A stretch of DNA of 64,000 nucleotides from Bacteroidetes bacterium GWF2_41_31 (GTDB lineage Bacteria > Bacteroidota > Bacteroidia > Bacteroidales > F082), in contig MEOL01000050.1 in NCBI GenBank assembly GCA_001769215.1, positions 1 to 64,000 on the forward strand, read 5' to 3'. This document shows, in pieces, positions 35,495 to 44,768 of this stretch. The translations under genes and the position numbers were made by a program. Below the pieces are notes generated by a model. The model saw only the letters and a program-made list of their open reading frames with translations. It did no database searches and was not told where the DNA came from. Position 1 is the first letter of the stretch, and every line of letters starts with the position of its first letter.

Positions 35495-36834
35495 CCAATT
35501 TCATGATTTTTTAACATCCGGTAGATGGTCGATTTGCCGATGTTAAGTTTCTTGGCGGTAACGACCACGTTGTTATCGTTTTTTTCAAGAAAATAACTCA
35601 CGATACGCTTGTTATACTCCTCAAGGGTGCATTCGTTGAGCAGAAAATTTGAAATCGAATCTGTTGTGTTAAAGTTAATGCTTTCGGGATCAATCTCAGC
35701 GGTATCAGAAAGCACTACTGCCAGTTCTATTACAGCCTTTAACTCACGCACATTTCCGGGATAACCATAACTCATCAGTTTTTCCTGGGCTTTAAGACTG
35801 ATGCTTTTTGTGGGTAAATTGTTTGCTCCGCAAAATTCATCTGTAAAATATTTGGCCAACACGATAATGTCACTTCCCCGCTGCCTTAAGGGTGGTAATT
35901 CGATGGGTAATCCGAGTAACCGATAATAAAGATCTTCCCTGAAATTTCCAGCCTTAACCTCGTCTGCCAGGTTTTTATGAGTAGAAACTATTAATCTGAC
36001 ATCAAGCTTAATGAGTGTATTACCCCCGAGACGTGAGAGCTCGTTTTCCTGCAATACCCTCAATAGTTTTGATTGCATATTTAAGCTCATCTCGCCAATC
36101 TCATCCAAAAAAATGGTGCCTCCATTGGCTTGCTCAAATTTTCCTATTTTTCGGGCGTTGGCACCTGTAAATGCTCCTTTTTCATATCCAAACAGCTCAC
36201 TTTCTATCAGTTCTGAAGGGATGGCCGCCACATTTACCGCCACGAATGGTTGGTTGGCCCTGGTAGAGTTGTAGTGAATGGCCTTTGCCACCAACTCCTT
36301 TCCGGTTCCTGTTTCGCCAATTATAGAAACGGTAATCCGTGCCTTTAGAGCACGATCCATCAGAGAAAAAACATTTTTTATTGCCGTACTATTTCCTTTT
36401 ATGTTGGCAAAATTGTATTTCTTCCCAACTTCTTCTTTTAGCACGTTGATTTCTCGCTTTAATTGCTTGTTCTCACGGATTTTATTAGCTACGTTCCAAA
36501 GCCTGTCCTGCGTATCCTGATCTTTAACAAAATAATCGTAAGCCCCTTCTTTCAAAAGGTAAACAGCCGTCTTTACATCCTCCTGCCCCGAAACAATAAC
36601 GATGGGCAGATCGGGGTAATCAAAATGAACTTTTTTAAGGATACTGTCGCCCGAAAAATCGGGTAATCGATAATCCAATGAGATCATATCCGGCTTAAGG
36701 TGAAGATTTGTGAGACAATCCTTTCCAGTTAGATACAAATAAACTTCATTTTCAGGATTAAGTTGTAAATGGCGTTTTAACAATTCTCCATAAAAACGGT
36801 CGTCCTCAACAATAAATATTTTAAATGAACTCAT
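35491..36834 (-). CDS. NtrC-family sigma-54-dependent response regulator (second)
   Basis: A 447-residue regulator. The receiver has D54 in ISLDYRLPDF, the AAA+ domain has GETGTGKE and GAFTGA, and the C-terminal Fis-type helix-turn-helix includes VVVTAKKLNIGKSTIYRML. It activates sigma-54 promoters when phosphorylated. It is paired with an HPt gene rather than a kinase gene. A 15-bp palindrome (36893-36907) lies about 60 bp upstream and could be an enhancer or operator. Confidence 0.93.
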   Translation of the reverse strand: MSSFKIFIVEDDRFYGELLKRHLQLNPENEVYLYLTGKDCLTNLHLKPDMISLDYRLPDFSGDSILKKVHFDYPDLPIVIVSGQEDVKTAVYLLKEGAYDYFVKDQDTQDRLWNVANKIRENKQLKREINVLKEEVGKKYNFANIKGNSTAIKNVFSLMDRALKARITVSIIGETGTGKELVAKAIHYNSTRANQPFVAVNVAAIPSELIESELFGYEKGAFTGANARKIGKFEQANGGTIFLDEIGEMSLNMQSKLLRVLQENELSRLGGNTLIKLDVRLIVSTHKNLADEVKAGNFREDLYYRLLGLPIELPPLRQRGSDIIVLAKYFTDEFCGANNLPTKSISLKAQEKLMSYGYPGNVRELKAVIELAVVLSDTAEIDPESINFNTTDSISNFLLNECTLEEYNKRIVSYFLEKNDNNVVVTAKKLNIGKSTIYRMLKNHEIG

Positions 36835-36892
36835 AAAGTTAGGTGTTTATGGGTTGTGACACACTGAGAGTTTGAACAAATGTAGTGCGTTT

Positions 36893-36907
36893 TTCCAATT
36901 ATTGGAA
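36893..36907. promoter_or_regulatory. Palindromic operator-like site between divergent genes
   Basis: TTCCAATTATTGGAA is a perfect inverted repeat in the 192-bp gap between the divergent regulator (36834) and the plus-strand operon (37027). Its size and place fit a dimeric regulator site; the binding protein is unknown. Confidence 0.35.
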
Positions 36908-37026
36908 TTTATTTCAAACATTTCACCTAAAATATTTCATAGTCATCATTTCTTTATCGACACACAAAGGCATGATAGAACCATCTGGTTGTTTTTGATT
37001 AATTTCGCGGCCACTAAACTCGCTTA

Positions 37027-38217
37027 ATGAAGGTAATTTTTAGATTTATTAAACGCTTTCTTCTGGTGATGCTGGTCATGCTTATTGGCATGCTCCTGAT
37101 GTTCTACCTGTTAGCACCTATTTATCAATTTTCCGGACCGGTTCCTTTTTCAGGAGAAAATATCCACAACCCATATTCAGGTATGAGGGCTTCGGATTGG
37201 AAAAAATATAATTTTCAGGTACAATCAAAAGCCTGGATGGGCATTACCTCAGGACGTGACAATACCAACACGCTGATCGACAGTATTTATCATCAGTTGA
37301 GTTACGATCACGTGGCTACTTCTGATTATCAAAAGATTAACGCTTACCAAAGTGAACAACCCGCCTATATTCCTACCTACGAACATGGATATAATGCCTT
37401 TAAAACACACCAGGTTTGTATCGACTCAAAAAAAGTATTGTGGACGGACCTTATTTTATGGCAAAGCCTGAGCATGAAACAATGGATTATTGATTTACTT
37501 CAAAAAGATTCCCGGTTTGTTGTGCTTGCCCATCCGTTGTTGCGCAACGGCTATTCGCTAAACGACATGAAATACCTCACTAATTATCAGGGAATTGAGG
37601 TACTTAATAACTTACGGGTGAGCCTAAAACATTGGGATGAGGCTCTGGGTTCGGGTCAAATTGCATGGATTATTAGTAACGATGATGCCCATGATGTTCA
37701 AAACTCAAACGAAGTTGGCAGAAGATTCACTTTGATCAATTCGCCTTCGACAAACAAAAATGACATTATGACGGCGCTGGAAAAAGGCAATGCTTTCGGA
37801 GTTGATTTTTATCGCATTGATGACGAACCCATGCAGGAAAAAATCATCCGATCAAGACTCCTTCCTTCGATTTTAAATGTTGTGGTGCGCAACGACAGCC
37901 TGATAATAACCATCGACAGCCTGGCAAAGGAAATACGTTTTGTCGGAGATGGCGGCAAATTGCTTAAATCTATGCAACATGTCAACAAGGCTATTTATGT
38001 GATTCCAACAGCAGAGCCTTATGTACGGACTGAAATTGAATTCTATAGCCACAGTATCTTTTACCTGAACCCGATGATCAGGTACAGTGGCAACGATTTC
38101 ATAACCAACAAAAAGGCCTCCATCAATCCATCAGCAACGCTCAGGTTAAGAATACTGTACTTTATTCTGGCACTTGTCATAGCCTATCTATACAGACGAT
38201 ATCGCATTAAAAACTAA
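37027..38217 (+). CDS. Membrane-anchored PHP-like metallohydrolase
   Basis: A 396-residue protein with an N-terminal membrane anchor (about 10-32), an extracytoplasmic domain and a second membrane segment at the C-terminus (about 372-390). The middle has PHP-type motifs: DHVATSDYQKI near residue 95, VVLAHPLLRNGY near 165, GIEVLNN near 190 and a metal-site ISNDDAHD near 216. PHP proteins hydrolyse phosphoesters. The early HxH motif of many relatives is not seen, so activity is uncertain. It is first in a plus-strand run with a glycosyltransferase and an amylase. Confidence 0.65.
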   Translation: MKVIFRFIKRFLLVMLVMLIGMLLMFYLLAPIYQFSGPVPFSGENIHNPYSGMRASDWKKYNFQVQSKAWMGITSGRDNTNTLIDSIYHQLSYDHVATSDYQKINAYQSEQPAYIPTYEHGYNAFKTHQVCIDSKKVLWTDLILWQSLSMKQWIIDLLQKDSRFVVLAHPLLRNGYSLNDMKYLTNYQGIEVLNNLRVSLKHWDEALGSGQIAWIISNDDAHDVQNSNEVGRRFTLINSPSTNKNDIMTALEKGNAFGVDFYRIDDEPMQEKIIRSRLLPSILNVVVRNDSLIITIDSLAKEIRFVGDGGKLLKSMQHVNKAIYVIPTAEPYVRTEIEFYSHSIFYLNPMIRYSGNDFITNKKASINPSATLRLRILYFILALVIAYLYRRYRIKN

Positions 38218-38237
38218 ACGAACTCATGTAAAACAGG

Positions 38238-39803
38238 ATGACAAAAAAAGTTGATTATACCCGTTATCTGATCATTCTTATGGTATTATCAGCCCTTGTC
38301 AGGGGAATAATTGCCTCTGTCATTGAACTTGGTAACGACGAAGTATATTATCGGCTTTATGCCATGTACCCCGATTGGTCGCATTTCGACCATCCATTGA
38401 TGGTAGGTGGTGTGATCCAATTCTTTAGTTTGAATCTTTTGTTTACCAGCGAGTTATTTATCAGGATGGGATCCATTGTGTTTGGAACCATCAACCTTTG
38501 GCTGATGTTCCAGATTGGTAAAACCCTTCGGGACGAACGCACCGGTTTTATTGCAGCCTTGTTATATACTTCATCGGTTTATGGGTTCATCATCACAGGT
38601 ATTTTCATTCTGCCCGATACGCCACAAGGATTGTTCTGGCTTTGGTCGTTGTATTTAATGATGAAAACTTTGCCGGGATGTCCTCGTATTTACGAACACC
38701 GAAATAACATGATACAGTTGGGAGTGGTCATGGGACTTGCCATCTTATCAAAATATTCTTCCGTATTTCTTTGGGGAGGGGCTGTTCTTTATTTGGTGTT
38801 TTTCAACCGAAAATGGTTTAACAGCAGGTACCTGTATTATGCCCTGATAGCATCAACCGTTTTAGCTTTGCCTATTCTGATATGGAACCTGCAAAATGAT
38901 TTCATTAGTTTTACCTGGCAGGGTGAGCGGGTTAATATGGCCGGGCAAACCATTCGGATTGATTACCTGCTGACTGAGCTCGTGGGAGAAATCTCATACA
39001 ACAACCCCATTAATTTTATACTGATTGTGCTGGCCGTGATCGCCTATTACAGGGGAAAAATGACCATCAATAAAAGTCACGCCCGGGTCATGCTTCTCTT
39101 GAGCTTCCCTCTCATTGTGACTTTTCTGGCTTTCTCTTTCTTCCGAAGCACACTTCCGCATTGGACAGCACCCGGTTATACCACCCTGATTCCCCTGACC
39201 GCTGCCTGGCTGACAGAAAAAACCACTAACAGCCTGATTCCAAACTCAATAAAGACAGCTTTGGGATTGCTTGTGCTGACCATTATACTGGGAATTGCTC
39301 AAATAAAAACCGGTTTGATTCCATTGGATAAAACAATCCTTTTTGAAGAAATAGGCGAAAATGATCCTTCACTAGACCTATTTGGTTATACTGAAGCCGG
39401 AGAAGCGTTCGTGGAGATCGTACAACGCGATCGTAGAAACAACGAGATGAATGAAGAGGTCTTTTTGACGGGAACAAACTGGTTTCCTTTGGCTAACTAC
39501 GACTACTATGCGGCCACGCCGGCAGGAATAAAAAGTCTCGGCATCAACACCCTCGACCGTCTTCACAAATATGCATGGATCAACCACATTGAAGGCGGAT
39601 TTAAGTTGGGATGGGATGCTTACTATTTAACCGACAGCCGTGATTTTAAGGCTCCCGACAGTACCCTTTACAGCTATTTTGAAACCATGATCCCGGCAGA
39701 CACCATCCAAATATCCCGAGGCGGCAAAATAGCAAAACGGGTATTTGTTTATAAGATGAAAAACCTTATCAAATTGCCTGATGATCCGTTACAACATGAA
39801 TGA
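38238..39803 (+). CDS. GT39/ArnT-like glycosyltransferase
   Basis: A 521-residue integral membrane glycosyltransferase of the GT-C fold (PMT_2 domain). The catalytic acidic pair lies in the first external loop (LGNDEVYYRLYA, about residues 32-43), next to FDHPLMVGG. About ten membrane segments follow, then a C-terminal soluble domain from about residue 380. Such enzymes move a sugar from a polyprenyl-phosphate donor to lipid or protein. Its stop overlaps an ATG at 39800 that probably starts the next gene. Confidence 0.88.
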   Translation: MTKKVDYTRYLIILMVLSALVRGIIASVIELGNDEVYYRLYAMYPDWSHFDHPLMVGGVIQFFSLNLLFTSELFIRMGSIVFGTINLWLMFQIGKTLRDERTGFIAALLYTSSVYGFIITGIFILPDTPQGLFWLWSLYLMMKTLPGCPRIYEHRNNMIQLGVVMGLAILSKYSSVFLWGGAVLYLVFFNRKWFNSRYLYYALIASTVLALPILIWNLQNDFISFTWQGERVNMAGQTIRIDYLLTELVGEISYNNPINFILIVLAVIAYYRGKMTINKSHARVMLLLSFPLIVTFLAFSFFRSTLPHWTAPGYTTLIPLTAAWLTEKTTNSLIPNSIKTALGLLVLTIILGIAQIKTGLIPLDKTILFEEIGENDPSLDLFGYTEAGEAFVEIVQRDRRNNEMNEEVFLTGTNWFPLANYDYYAATPAGIKSLGINTLDRLHKYAWINHIEGGFKLGWDAYYLTDSRDFKAPDSTLYSYFETMIPADTIQISRGGKIAKRVFVYKMKNLIKLPDDPLQHE

Positions 39804-39831
39804 ATAAATTCCTGGCACACTTTTATTAAGT

Positions 39832-41670
39832 TTGCTTCTTGTGTCGTGCATTCAACCGGTACCTAAAGCCATGAAGGAACAAAAGTTAGAAAAAATAAAT
39901 GTCTATCAGGTGTTTACCCGCCTTTACGGAAATAAAAACACCCATAACAAGTCCTGGGGAACCATGGAAGAAAATGGAGTGGGTAAGTTCAACGATTTTA
40001 ACGACAAGTCTTTGTCGGAAATAAAAAAAATGGGGATCACCCATCTTTGGTTCACGGGTGTTCTACATCATGCCGTTATCCGCGATTATACAGCTTATGG
40101 CATCACCAATGATGATCCTGATGTGGTAAAGGGCCGCGCCGGTTCACCTTACGCAGTAAAAGATTATTACAATGTAGATTCCGACCTGGCAGTGGATCCG
40201 GCACAAAGATTGCACGAATTTGAAGCCCTGATCAAACGCACCCACCACCACGGTCTCAAGGTGATCATTGACATCGTTCCCAACCACGTGGCACGCAATT
40301 ATCAGTCAGTTTCCAATCCGGAAGGCACCGAAGACTTTGGCGCTTTGGATAACACTTCCGTGGAATATACCCGCAACAACAATTTTTATTATATCCCTGG
40401 TCAGGATTTTCAAGTGCCTGATTTTTTAAATGGTTATGAACCACTTGGTGGAGAACCCCACCCGCTTTCGGACCATATATTTTACGAAAGTCCTGCCAAA
40501 TGGACCGGAAACGGCTCGCGCGAAGCCAAACCCGGCTTTTACGACTGGTACGAAACAGTGAAAATCAATTATGGAATCCGTCCCGATGGATCTAAAGATT
40601 TTGAAAACCTTCCAGAAAAATATGCTCAGAAAGATTACAAGGAACATGCTTTCTTTTGGGCAGATAAACAGGTGCCCGATTCGTGGAAGAAATTCCGTGA
40701 TATCGCTCTCTATTGGATCGGCAAAGGCGTGGATGGATTCCGTTACGATATGGCTGAAATGGTACCCGTTGAATTCTGGAGCTATATGAACTCGTCGATC
40801 AAAATGAAAAACCCGGGCGCCTTTTTGCTGGCTGAAGTGTACAATCCATCGCTTTACCGGGATTACATTTTCATGGGAAAGATGGATTACCTGTACGACA
40901 AAGTGGAGCTTTACGATACACTGAAACACATCATGCAGGGATCTGGAAGCACCGACAATCTGGTTCCTATCCAGGAAGGCCTGGCTGATATCGAGCACCA
41001 CATGCTGCATTTTTTGGAAAACCATGATGAACAACGTATTGCCAGCACCGGTTTCGCCGGAAGTGCGCAAAAAGGCAAGCCCGCCATGGTAGTTTCAGCG
41101 TGTTTAAGTACCGCTCCAACCATGTTGTATTTTGGGCAGGAAGTGGGCGAACCCGGTGACGGAAACCCGGGGTTTGGCTCCGAAACCCGCACCACTATTT
41201 TCGACTATTGGGGAGTGCCCAACCACCAACGTTGGATAAACAACGGCGCTTTCGATGGCGGACAGCTATCGATGAAAGAAAAAAACTTACGCGATTTTTA
41301 TGTGAAGTTGCTGAATACGGTTAAAGAACACCCTGCCTTCACCGGGAAATATAAAGAAATACACAGCCACAACCGATCGCATACGCCTTACTACAACGAC
41401 CGTGTTTTTTCTTTCGTCCGATGGGATGAAGACGAACAGATCATCATCGTGTCCAACTTCGATGCCGACAGTAGCTTTGGTTTTCAACTATCGTTGGATT
41501 CGGAACTCATTAACCAATGGCAGCTTAAAAAGGGAGTTTTTCATTTCACTGACCTGTTGAATGAACAGTCTGGTTGCGAACTTTTAGTAGATGACCATGT
41601 CGCCAGTTTGCGGGTGGATTTAAAGCCGCTTGAATCCCTGGTTTTGAAGCTGGAGAAAAGTGGGAAATAG
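39832..41670 (+). CDS. GH13 alpha-amylase-family lipoprotein (5' end frameshifted)
   Basis: About 612 residues of a GH13 TIM-barrel glycosidase. Four catalytic regions are visible: DIVPNHVAR, the nucleophile in GFRYDMAEM, the acid in FLLAEVYNP and FLENHDEQR. A C-terminal beta domain follows. The open frame has no ATG; it begins after a stop at 39805 and could start at TTG 39832, inside LLSLLLVSC. An ATG at 39800 overlapping the previous stop as ATGA reads MNKFL. Adding one base near 39812 joins it to GTLLLSLLLVSC, a complete lipoprotein signal. A one-base loss (or sequence error) is therefore likely. It hydrolyses alpha-glucans at the cell surface or in the periplasm. Confidence 0.88.
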   Translation: MLLVSCIQPVPKAMKEQKLEKINVYQVFTRLYGNKNTHNKSWGTMEENGVGKFNDFNDKSLSEIKKMGITHLWFTGVLHHAVIRDYTAYGITNDDPDVVKGRAGSPYAVKDYYNVDSDLAVDPAQRLHEFEALIKRTHHHGLKVIIDIVPNHVARNYQSVSNPEGTEDFGALDNTSVEYTRNNNFYYIPGQDFQVPDFLNGYEPLGGEPHPLSDHIFYESPAKWTGNGSREAKPGFYDWYETVKINYGIRPDGSKDFENLPEKYAQKDYKEHAFFWADKQVPDSWKKFRDIALYWIGKGVDGFRYDMAEMVPVEFWSYMNSSIKMKNPGAFLLAEVYNPSLYRDYIFMGKMDYLYDKVELYDTLKHIMQGSGSTDNLVPIQEGLADIEHHMLHFLENHDEQRIASTGFAGSAQKGKPAMVVSACLSTAPTMLYFGQEVGEPGDGNPGFGSETRTTIFDYWGVPNHQRWINNGAFDGGQLSMKEKNLRDFYVKLLNTVKEHPAFTGKYKEIHSHNRSHTPYYNDRVFSFVRWDEDEQIIIVSNFDADSSFGFQLSLDSELINQWQLKKGVFHFTDLLNEQSGCELLVDDHVASLRVDLKPLESLVLKLEKSGK

Positions 41671-41738
41671 AATACGCCTGCCTGAAATGCAAGGTTGACG
41701 TGAAATCAATTGATTATTACTTATAAATTATCATTACC

Positions 41739-42185
41739 ATGCAAGAAACTGAATACATGATGAATGAAGCCTTTGAAGAGGCAAAAAAAGGACTTATTGA
41801 AGGAGGCATCCCCATAGGTTCTGTATTGGTCCACAACGGACAAGTAATTGGGCGCGGGCACAACCACCGGGTACAAAACAACAGTGCCATTCTCCATGCC
41901 GAAATGGATGCACTTGAAAACGCAGGAAGACAACCAGCTACAGTGTATCAGAAGTGCACGTTGTATACAACGCTATCTCCATGCCCTATGTGTTCGGGTG
42001 CTATATTGCTGTATGGAATACCCAAGGTAGTGATTGGTGAAAACCAGACTTTTATGGGTGAGGAAAATCTATTAAAGGAGCGCGGAGTGGAGATTCAAGT
42101 ACTAAATCACAAAGGTTGCCGGGAGATGATGGAGCAATTCATTAAAGACCAGCCTGAGCTTTGGAATGAGGACATAGGAGAATAA
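41739..42185 (+). CDS. Cytosine-deaminase-like nucleoside deaminase
   Basis: A 148-residue CDA-fold deaminase. The zinc site is H53-A-E55 and C82-P-M-C85. The C-terminal ending (ELWNEDIGE) and GIPKVVIGENQTF closely follow the yeast cytosine deaminase (Fcy1) type rather than TadA. The probable reaction is cytosine to uracil, or deamination of a related base. It starts at ATG 41739 after a short leader and is followed by a tRNA gene on the other strand. Confidence 0.85.
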   Translation: MQETEYMMNEAFEEAKKGLIEGGIPIGSVLVHNGQVIGRGHNHRVQNNSAILHAEMDALENAGRQPATVYQKCTLYTTLSPCPMCSGAILLYGIPKVVIGENQTFMGEENLLKERGVEIQVLNHKGCREMMEQFIKDQPELWNEDIGE

Positions 42186-42212
42186 TCTCAATAAAGAACT
42201 ACGAAAAAAAAG

Positions 42213-42285
42213 AGCCTTCCATGGGACTCGAACCCACGACCTGCTCATTACGAGTGAGCTGCTCTACCAACTGAGCTAAGAAGGC
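42213..42285 (-). tRNA. tRNA-Thr (anticodon CGU)
   Basis: A 73-base cloverleaf on the minus strand: acceptor GCCTTCT/GGAAGGC, D-arm AGCTCAGTTGGTAGAGC, anticodon stem GCTCA/TGAGC around loop CTCGTAA (anticodon CGT), T-arm GTGGGTTCGAGTCCCAT. It reads ACG codons. CCA is not encoded. There is no nearby integrase. Confidence 0.95.
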
Positions 42286-42445
42286 TTGGTTTTGTGGCGG
42301 CAAAGATAACCCTATTTTCTTTTTGTTTCTTCCCATCAGGGTTTAACTTTTCTTGTGAAAATACAAAAAGTGATTTTCAATATTATTTGTATCTTGCACG
42401 CCGGAATAAGAATGAATCATTTATTAATCACAAAAATTTAATCAC

Positions 42446-43405
42446 ATGTTAAAAAAATCATTGATGATGATGGGGCTGGTTGTGTTCGCACTGGGACTAT
42501 TGGCCCAGACGGTTGAAGAAGCCGGTGCCAAATACAATGACGGAAATGAATTGGTAAAGCAAGAAAACTATGAGGCTGCCGTCCCTGTATACGAACAAGC
42601 ATTGAAGCTGGCCAATGAAGCCGGTGCCGATGCTGCCGACCTGAGAGGGAACATCGAAAAGCAACTTGGTAATGCTTATTATCGTGCAGGTGTTAGTTTA
42701 TATAAAGACAAAAAAATCGAGGCCTCTATTGCCATGCTTGAAAAAGGATATGCTTTCGGACAACAAATTGGTGATGAGGATATTAAGAATAAAACTACCG
42801 ACCTCGCTTCTCAACTTCGCTCAAAAGTAGGCGATTCAATGCGTAAAAAAAATAATCTCGACGAAGCTTATGTTGAGTATGAAAAGGCGCTTAAGATTGA
42901 CCCGACCAATGTAAAAGCCATGTATGGCCAAGGCCTTGTTTATAAGGAAAAAGACGACCTGGAGAAGATGAAGGAGAAAATGAACCAGGTTATTGAGTTG
43001 AGTGATGGATCGGATAAATTGCAAAAAATGGCAGATGCCGCGCGCCAAACTACAGCTAATGCCCTTGAAGTAGCCGGCGCAAAAGAGCTTCAAAGCGGTG
43101 ATGCCCACAAAGCCATAGCGCTTATTAACGAATCGTTTACCTATCAGCCAGGCGAAGCCAACGCCTATTATTACTTGTTGATTGCCTATAACAAAATCAG
43201 TGAATGGGAAAATGCCATTGCTGCCGGCACAAAAGCCCTGGAACTTAAAAAGGAAGATGCTTCTGAAATATACTTTGGCTTAGGGCAAGCCAGCGAAGGA
43301 AAAGGGGATGCTGCAGCAGCCTGTGAAGCTTACAAAAATGTAACTTCCGGTCCCAACGTGGAATCTGCTAAATATCAAATGACACAAAAGCTGAAATGCA
43401 GTTAG
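42446..43405 (+). CDS. Secreted TPR-repeat protein
   Basis: A 319-residue protein with a signal peptide (about 1-20, ending GLLAQT) and at least five tetratricopeptide units. Examples are AAVPVYEQALKLANEAG, LDEAYVEYEKALKIDPTN and WENAIAAGTKALELKKED. It is a periplasmic scaffold for protein interactions with no catalytic motif. It stands alone, with a strong terminator 20 bp after its stop. Confidence 0.85.
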   Translation: MLKKSLMMMGLVVFALGLLAQTVEEAGAKYNDGNELVKQENYEAAVPVYEQALKLANEAGADAADLRGNIEKQLGNAYYRAGVSLYKDKKIEASIAMLEKGYAFGQQIGDEDIKNKTTDLASQLRSKVGDSMRKKNNLDEAYVEYEKALKIDPTNVKAMYGQGLVYKEKDDLEKMKEKMNQVIELSDGSDKLQKMADAARQTTANALEVAGAKELQSGDAHKAIALINESFTYQPGEANAYYYLLIAYNKISEWENAIAAGTKALELKKEDASEIYFGLGQASEGKGDAAAACEAYKNVTSGPNVESAKYQMTQKLKCS

Positions 43406-43423
43406 TTGTTGAGTCAGACTTTA

Positions 43424-43460
43424 AAAGCCCGGATAGAGAAACTACCCGGGCTTTTTTTTG
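43424..43460 (+). terminator. Rho-independent terminator after the TPR gene
   Basis: Stem AAAAGCCCGG/CCGGGCTTTT with a short loop and a run of eight T, just downstream of the stop at 43405. It may also serve the convergent AI-2E gene that ends at 43567. Confidence 0.8.
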
Positions 43461-43566
43461 TTTAAAACAACCCTGGAATTTCCTGTCTCACAACTTACGG
43501 CTTCGTGCTTCAGGATCTTCTAATCGACCTATCACTTTATCCGGTTACAAACCGAATATCAACACT

Positions 43567-44667
43567 TTAGTCCAATGCCGGACTTACTCTGTCCGGAGGG
43601 TCAATTCCTTTTTGTTTCCTGTTGGCCAATGCTTCACGTGCATTTTTTTCGGAACCCAGCAAAATGGCAATCCATTGGGTACTCTTCCGGCTTCCCAAAC
43701 TAATTTTAATGGCCATGGTGATGGGAACGGAAAGTAACATGCCAATATCGCCAAATACCCACCCCCAAAATACCAGCGAAAGGAATACCACAAGGGTGCT
43801 TAAATCCATTCCCTTAGCTAAAAACTTAGGCTCAACAATCTGCCCAACGATAAAATTGATGGCTCCATAACCTATCCCGGCATAGAGCACTCCTGAAATT
43901 CCATCTTGTATCAGCACAAAAAGCATGATGGGAATGGCCGAAATGGTAGACCCAATATTTGGTATAAACCTGAAAATAAACACCAGCAAACCCCATATAA
44001 CGGCATAGGGAATATCCAGGATAATCAATAACAAAGCCACCAAAATACCGGCAACGCTTCCTGTTATTGTCTTCATCCCAAGATAATTACGCACGTTTTT
44101 GGTTATCAGTCCCAGGTTGGTCATCGACTGATCGGGTTTTTTAAGAATGGCGGCAAGCTTTATTGGGAAACTGGTTGATTCACCTATAACAAAAGCAACC
44201 ACAAGAATCAGCAACACAATCTGACCCATTACGCCTCCCAGGGAGGCAAGGAAATTGGTTGCATAACCAAATACATTTCCTCCTCCGAATTTGGAGAGAA
44301 CGTCATCCGGATGCAAGCTCATCCCAAAACCATTGACCCATTCTATAAGCTGAGTGATCACCGCACTCAACTTTTCCTTGTAGACGGGTAAGTTAAGAGT
44401 AAACTTCTTAAGTGACTGGTTGATAACGACGCTGAACCCAAAAATAATCGCACCCAGGCTCACCATCACAATCAGGATAGATAAGGAGCGGTTCACTTTT
44501 TTTTTGATCATCCAGTCGATGGGCTGATAAATAATGATGCTGACAAAAACAGCCATGAGCACCGGGTTGATGATGGGGGCGGCATAACGTAACCCGGCAA
44601 TGACAATAAAACCGGCCGCAAATAAAACAATGGGGTGATTTCCTGAAAATGACATTTTTGCTTTCAT
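43567..44667 (-). CDS. AI-2E family transporter (TqsA/PerM-like)
   Basis: A 366-residue membrane protein of the AI-2E/PerM family with about eight membrane segments. Family marks are PVLMAVFVSIIIYQPIDWM near the start and the C-terminal GLLVFIFRFIPNIGSTIS and ILVALLLIILDIP. Members have been linked to autoinducer export or Na+/H+ antiport, but substrate cannot be read here. It has ATG start 44667. Confidence 0.9.
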   Translation of the reverse strand: MKAKMSFSGNHPIVLFAAGFIVIAGLRYAAPIINPVLMAVFVSIIIYQPIDWMIKKKVNRSLSILIVMVSLGAIIFGFSVVINQSLKKFTLNLPVYKEKLSAVITQLIEWVNGFGMSLHPDDVLSKFGGGNVFGYATNFLASLGGVMGQIVLLILVVAFVIGESTSFPIKLAAILKKPDQSMTNLGLITKNVRNYLGMKTITGSVAGILVALLLIILDIPYAVIWGLLVFIFRFIPNIGSTISAIPIMLFVLIQDGISGVLYAGIGYGAINFIVGQIVEPKFLAKGMDLSTLVVFLSLVFWGWVFGDIGMLLSVPITMAIKISLGSRKSTQWIAILLGSEKNAREALANRKQKGIDPPDRVSPALD

Positions 44668-44768
44668 GGTTGCGTAGATTGATACGGGCCATAAAGATAT
44701 TAAAATGGTCGAAAAGGAGAATGATTTACAAAAAGAATCATGAACCTGTCAAGGCAAAATTGTCACGG

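Noticed and set aside
40426-41070. 214-codon minus-strand open frame opposite the GH13 gene
   Set aside because: The plus strand carries all GH13 catalytic motifs in one frame; the opposite frame shows no family pattern.
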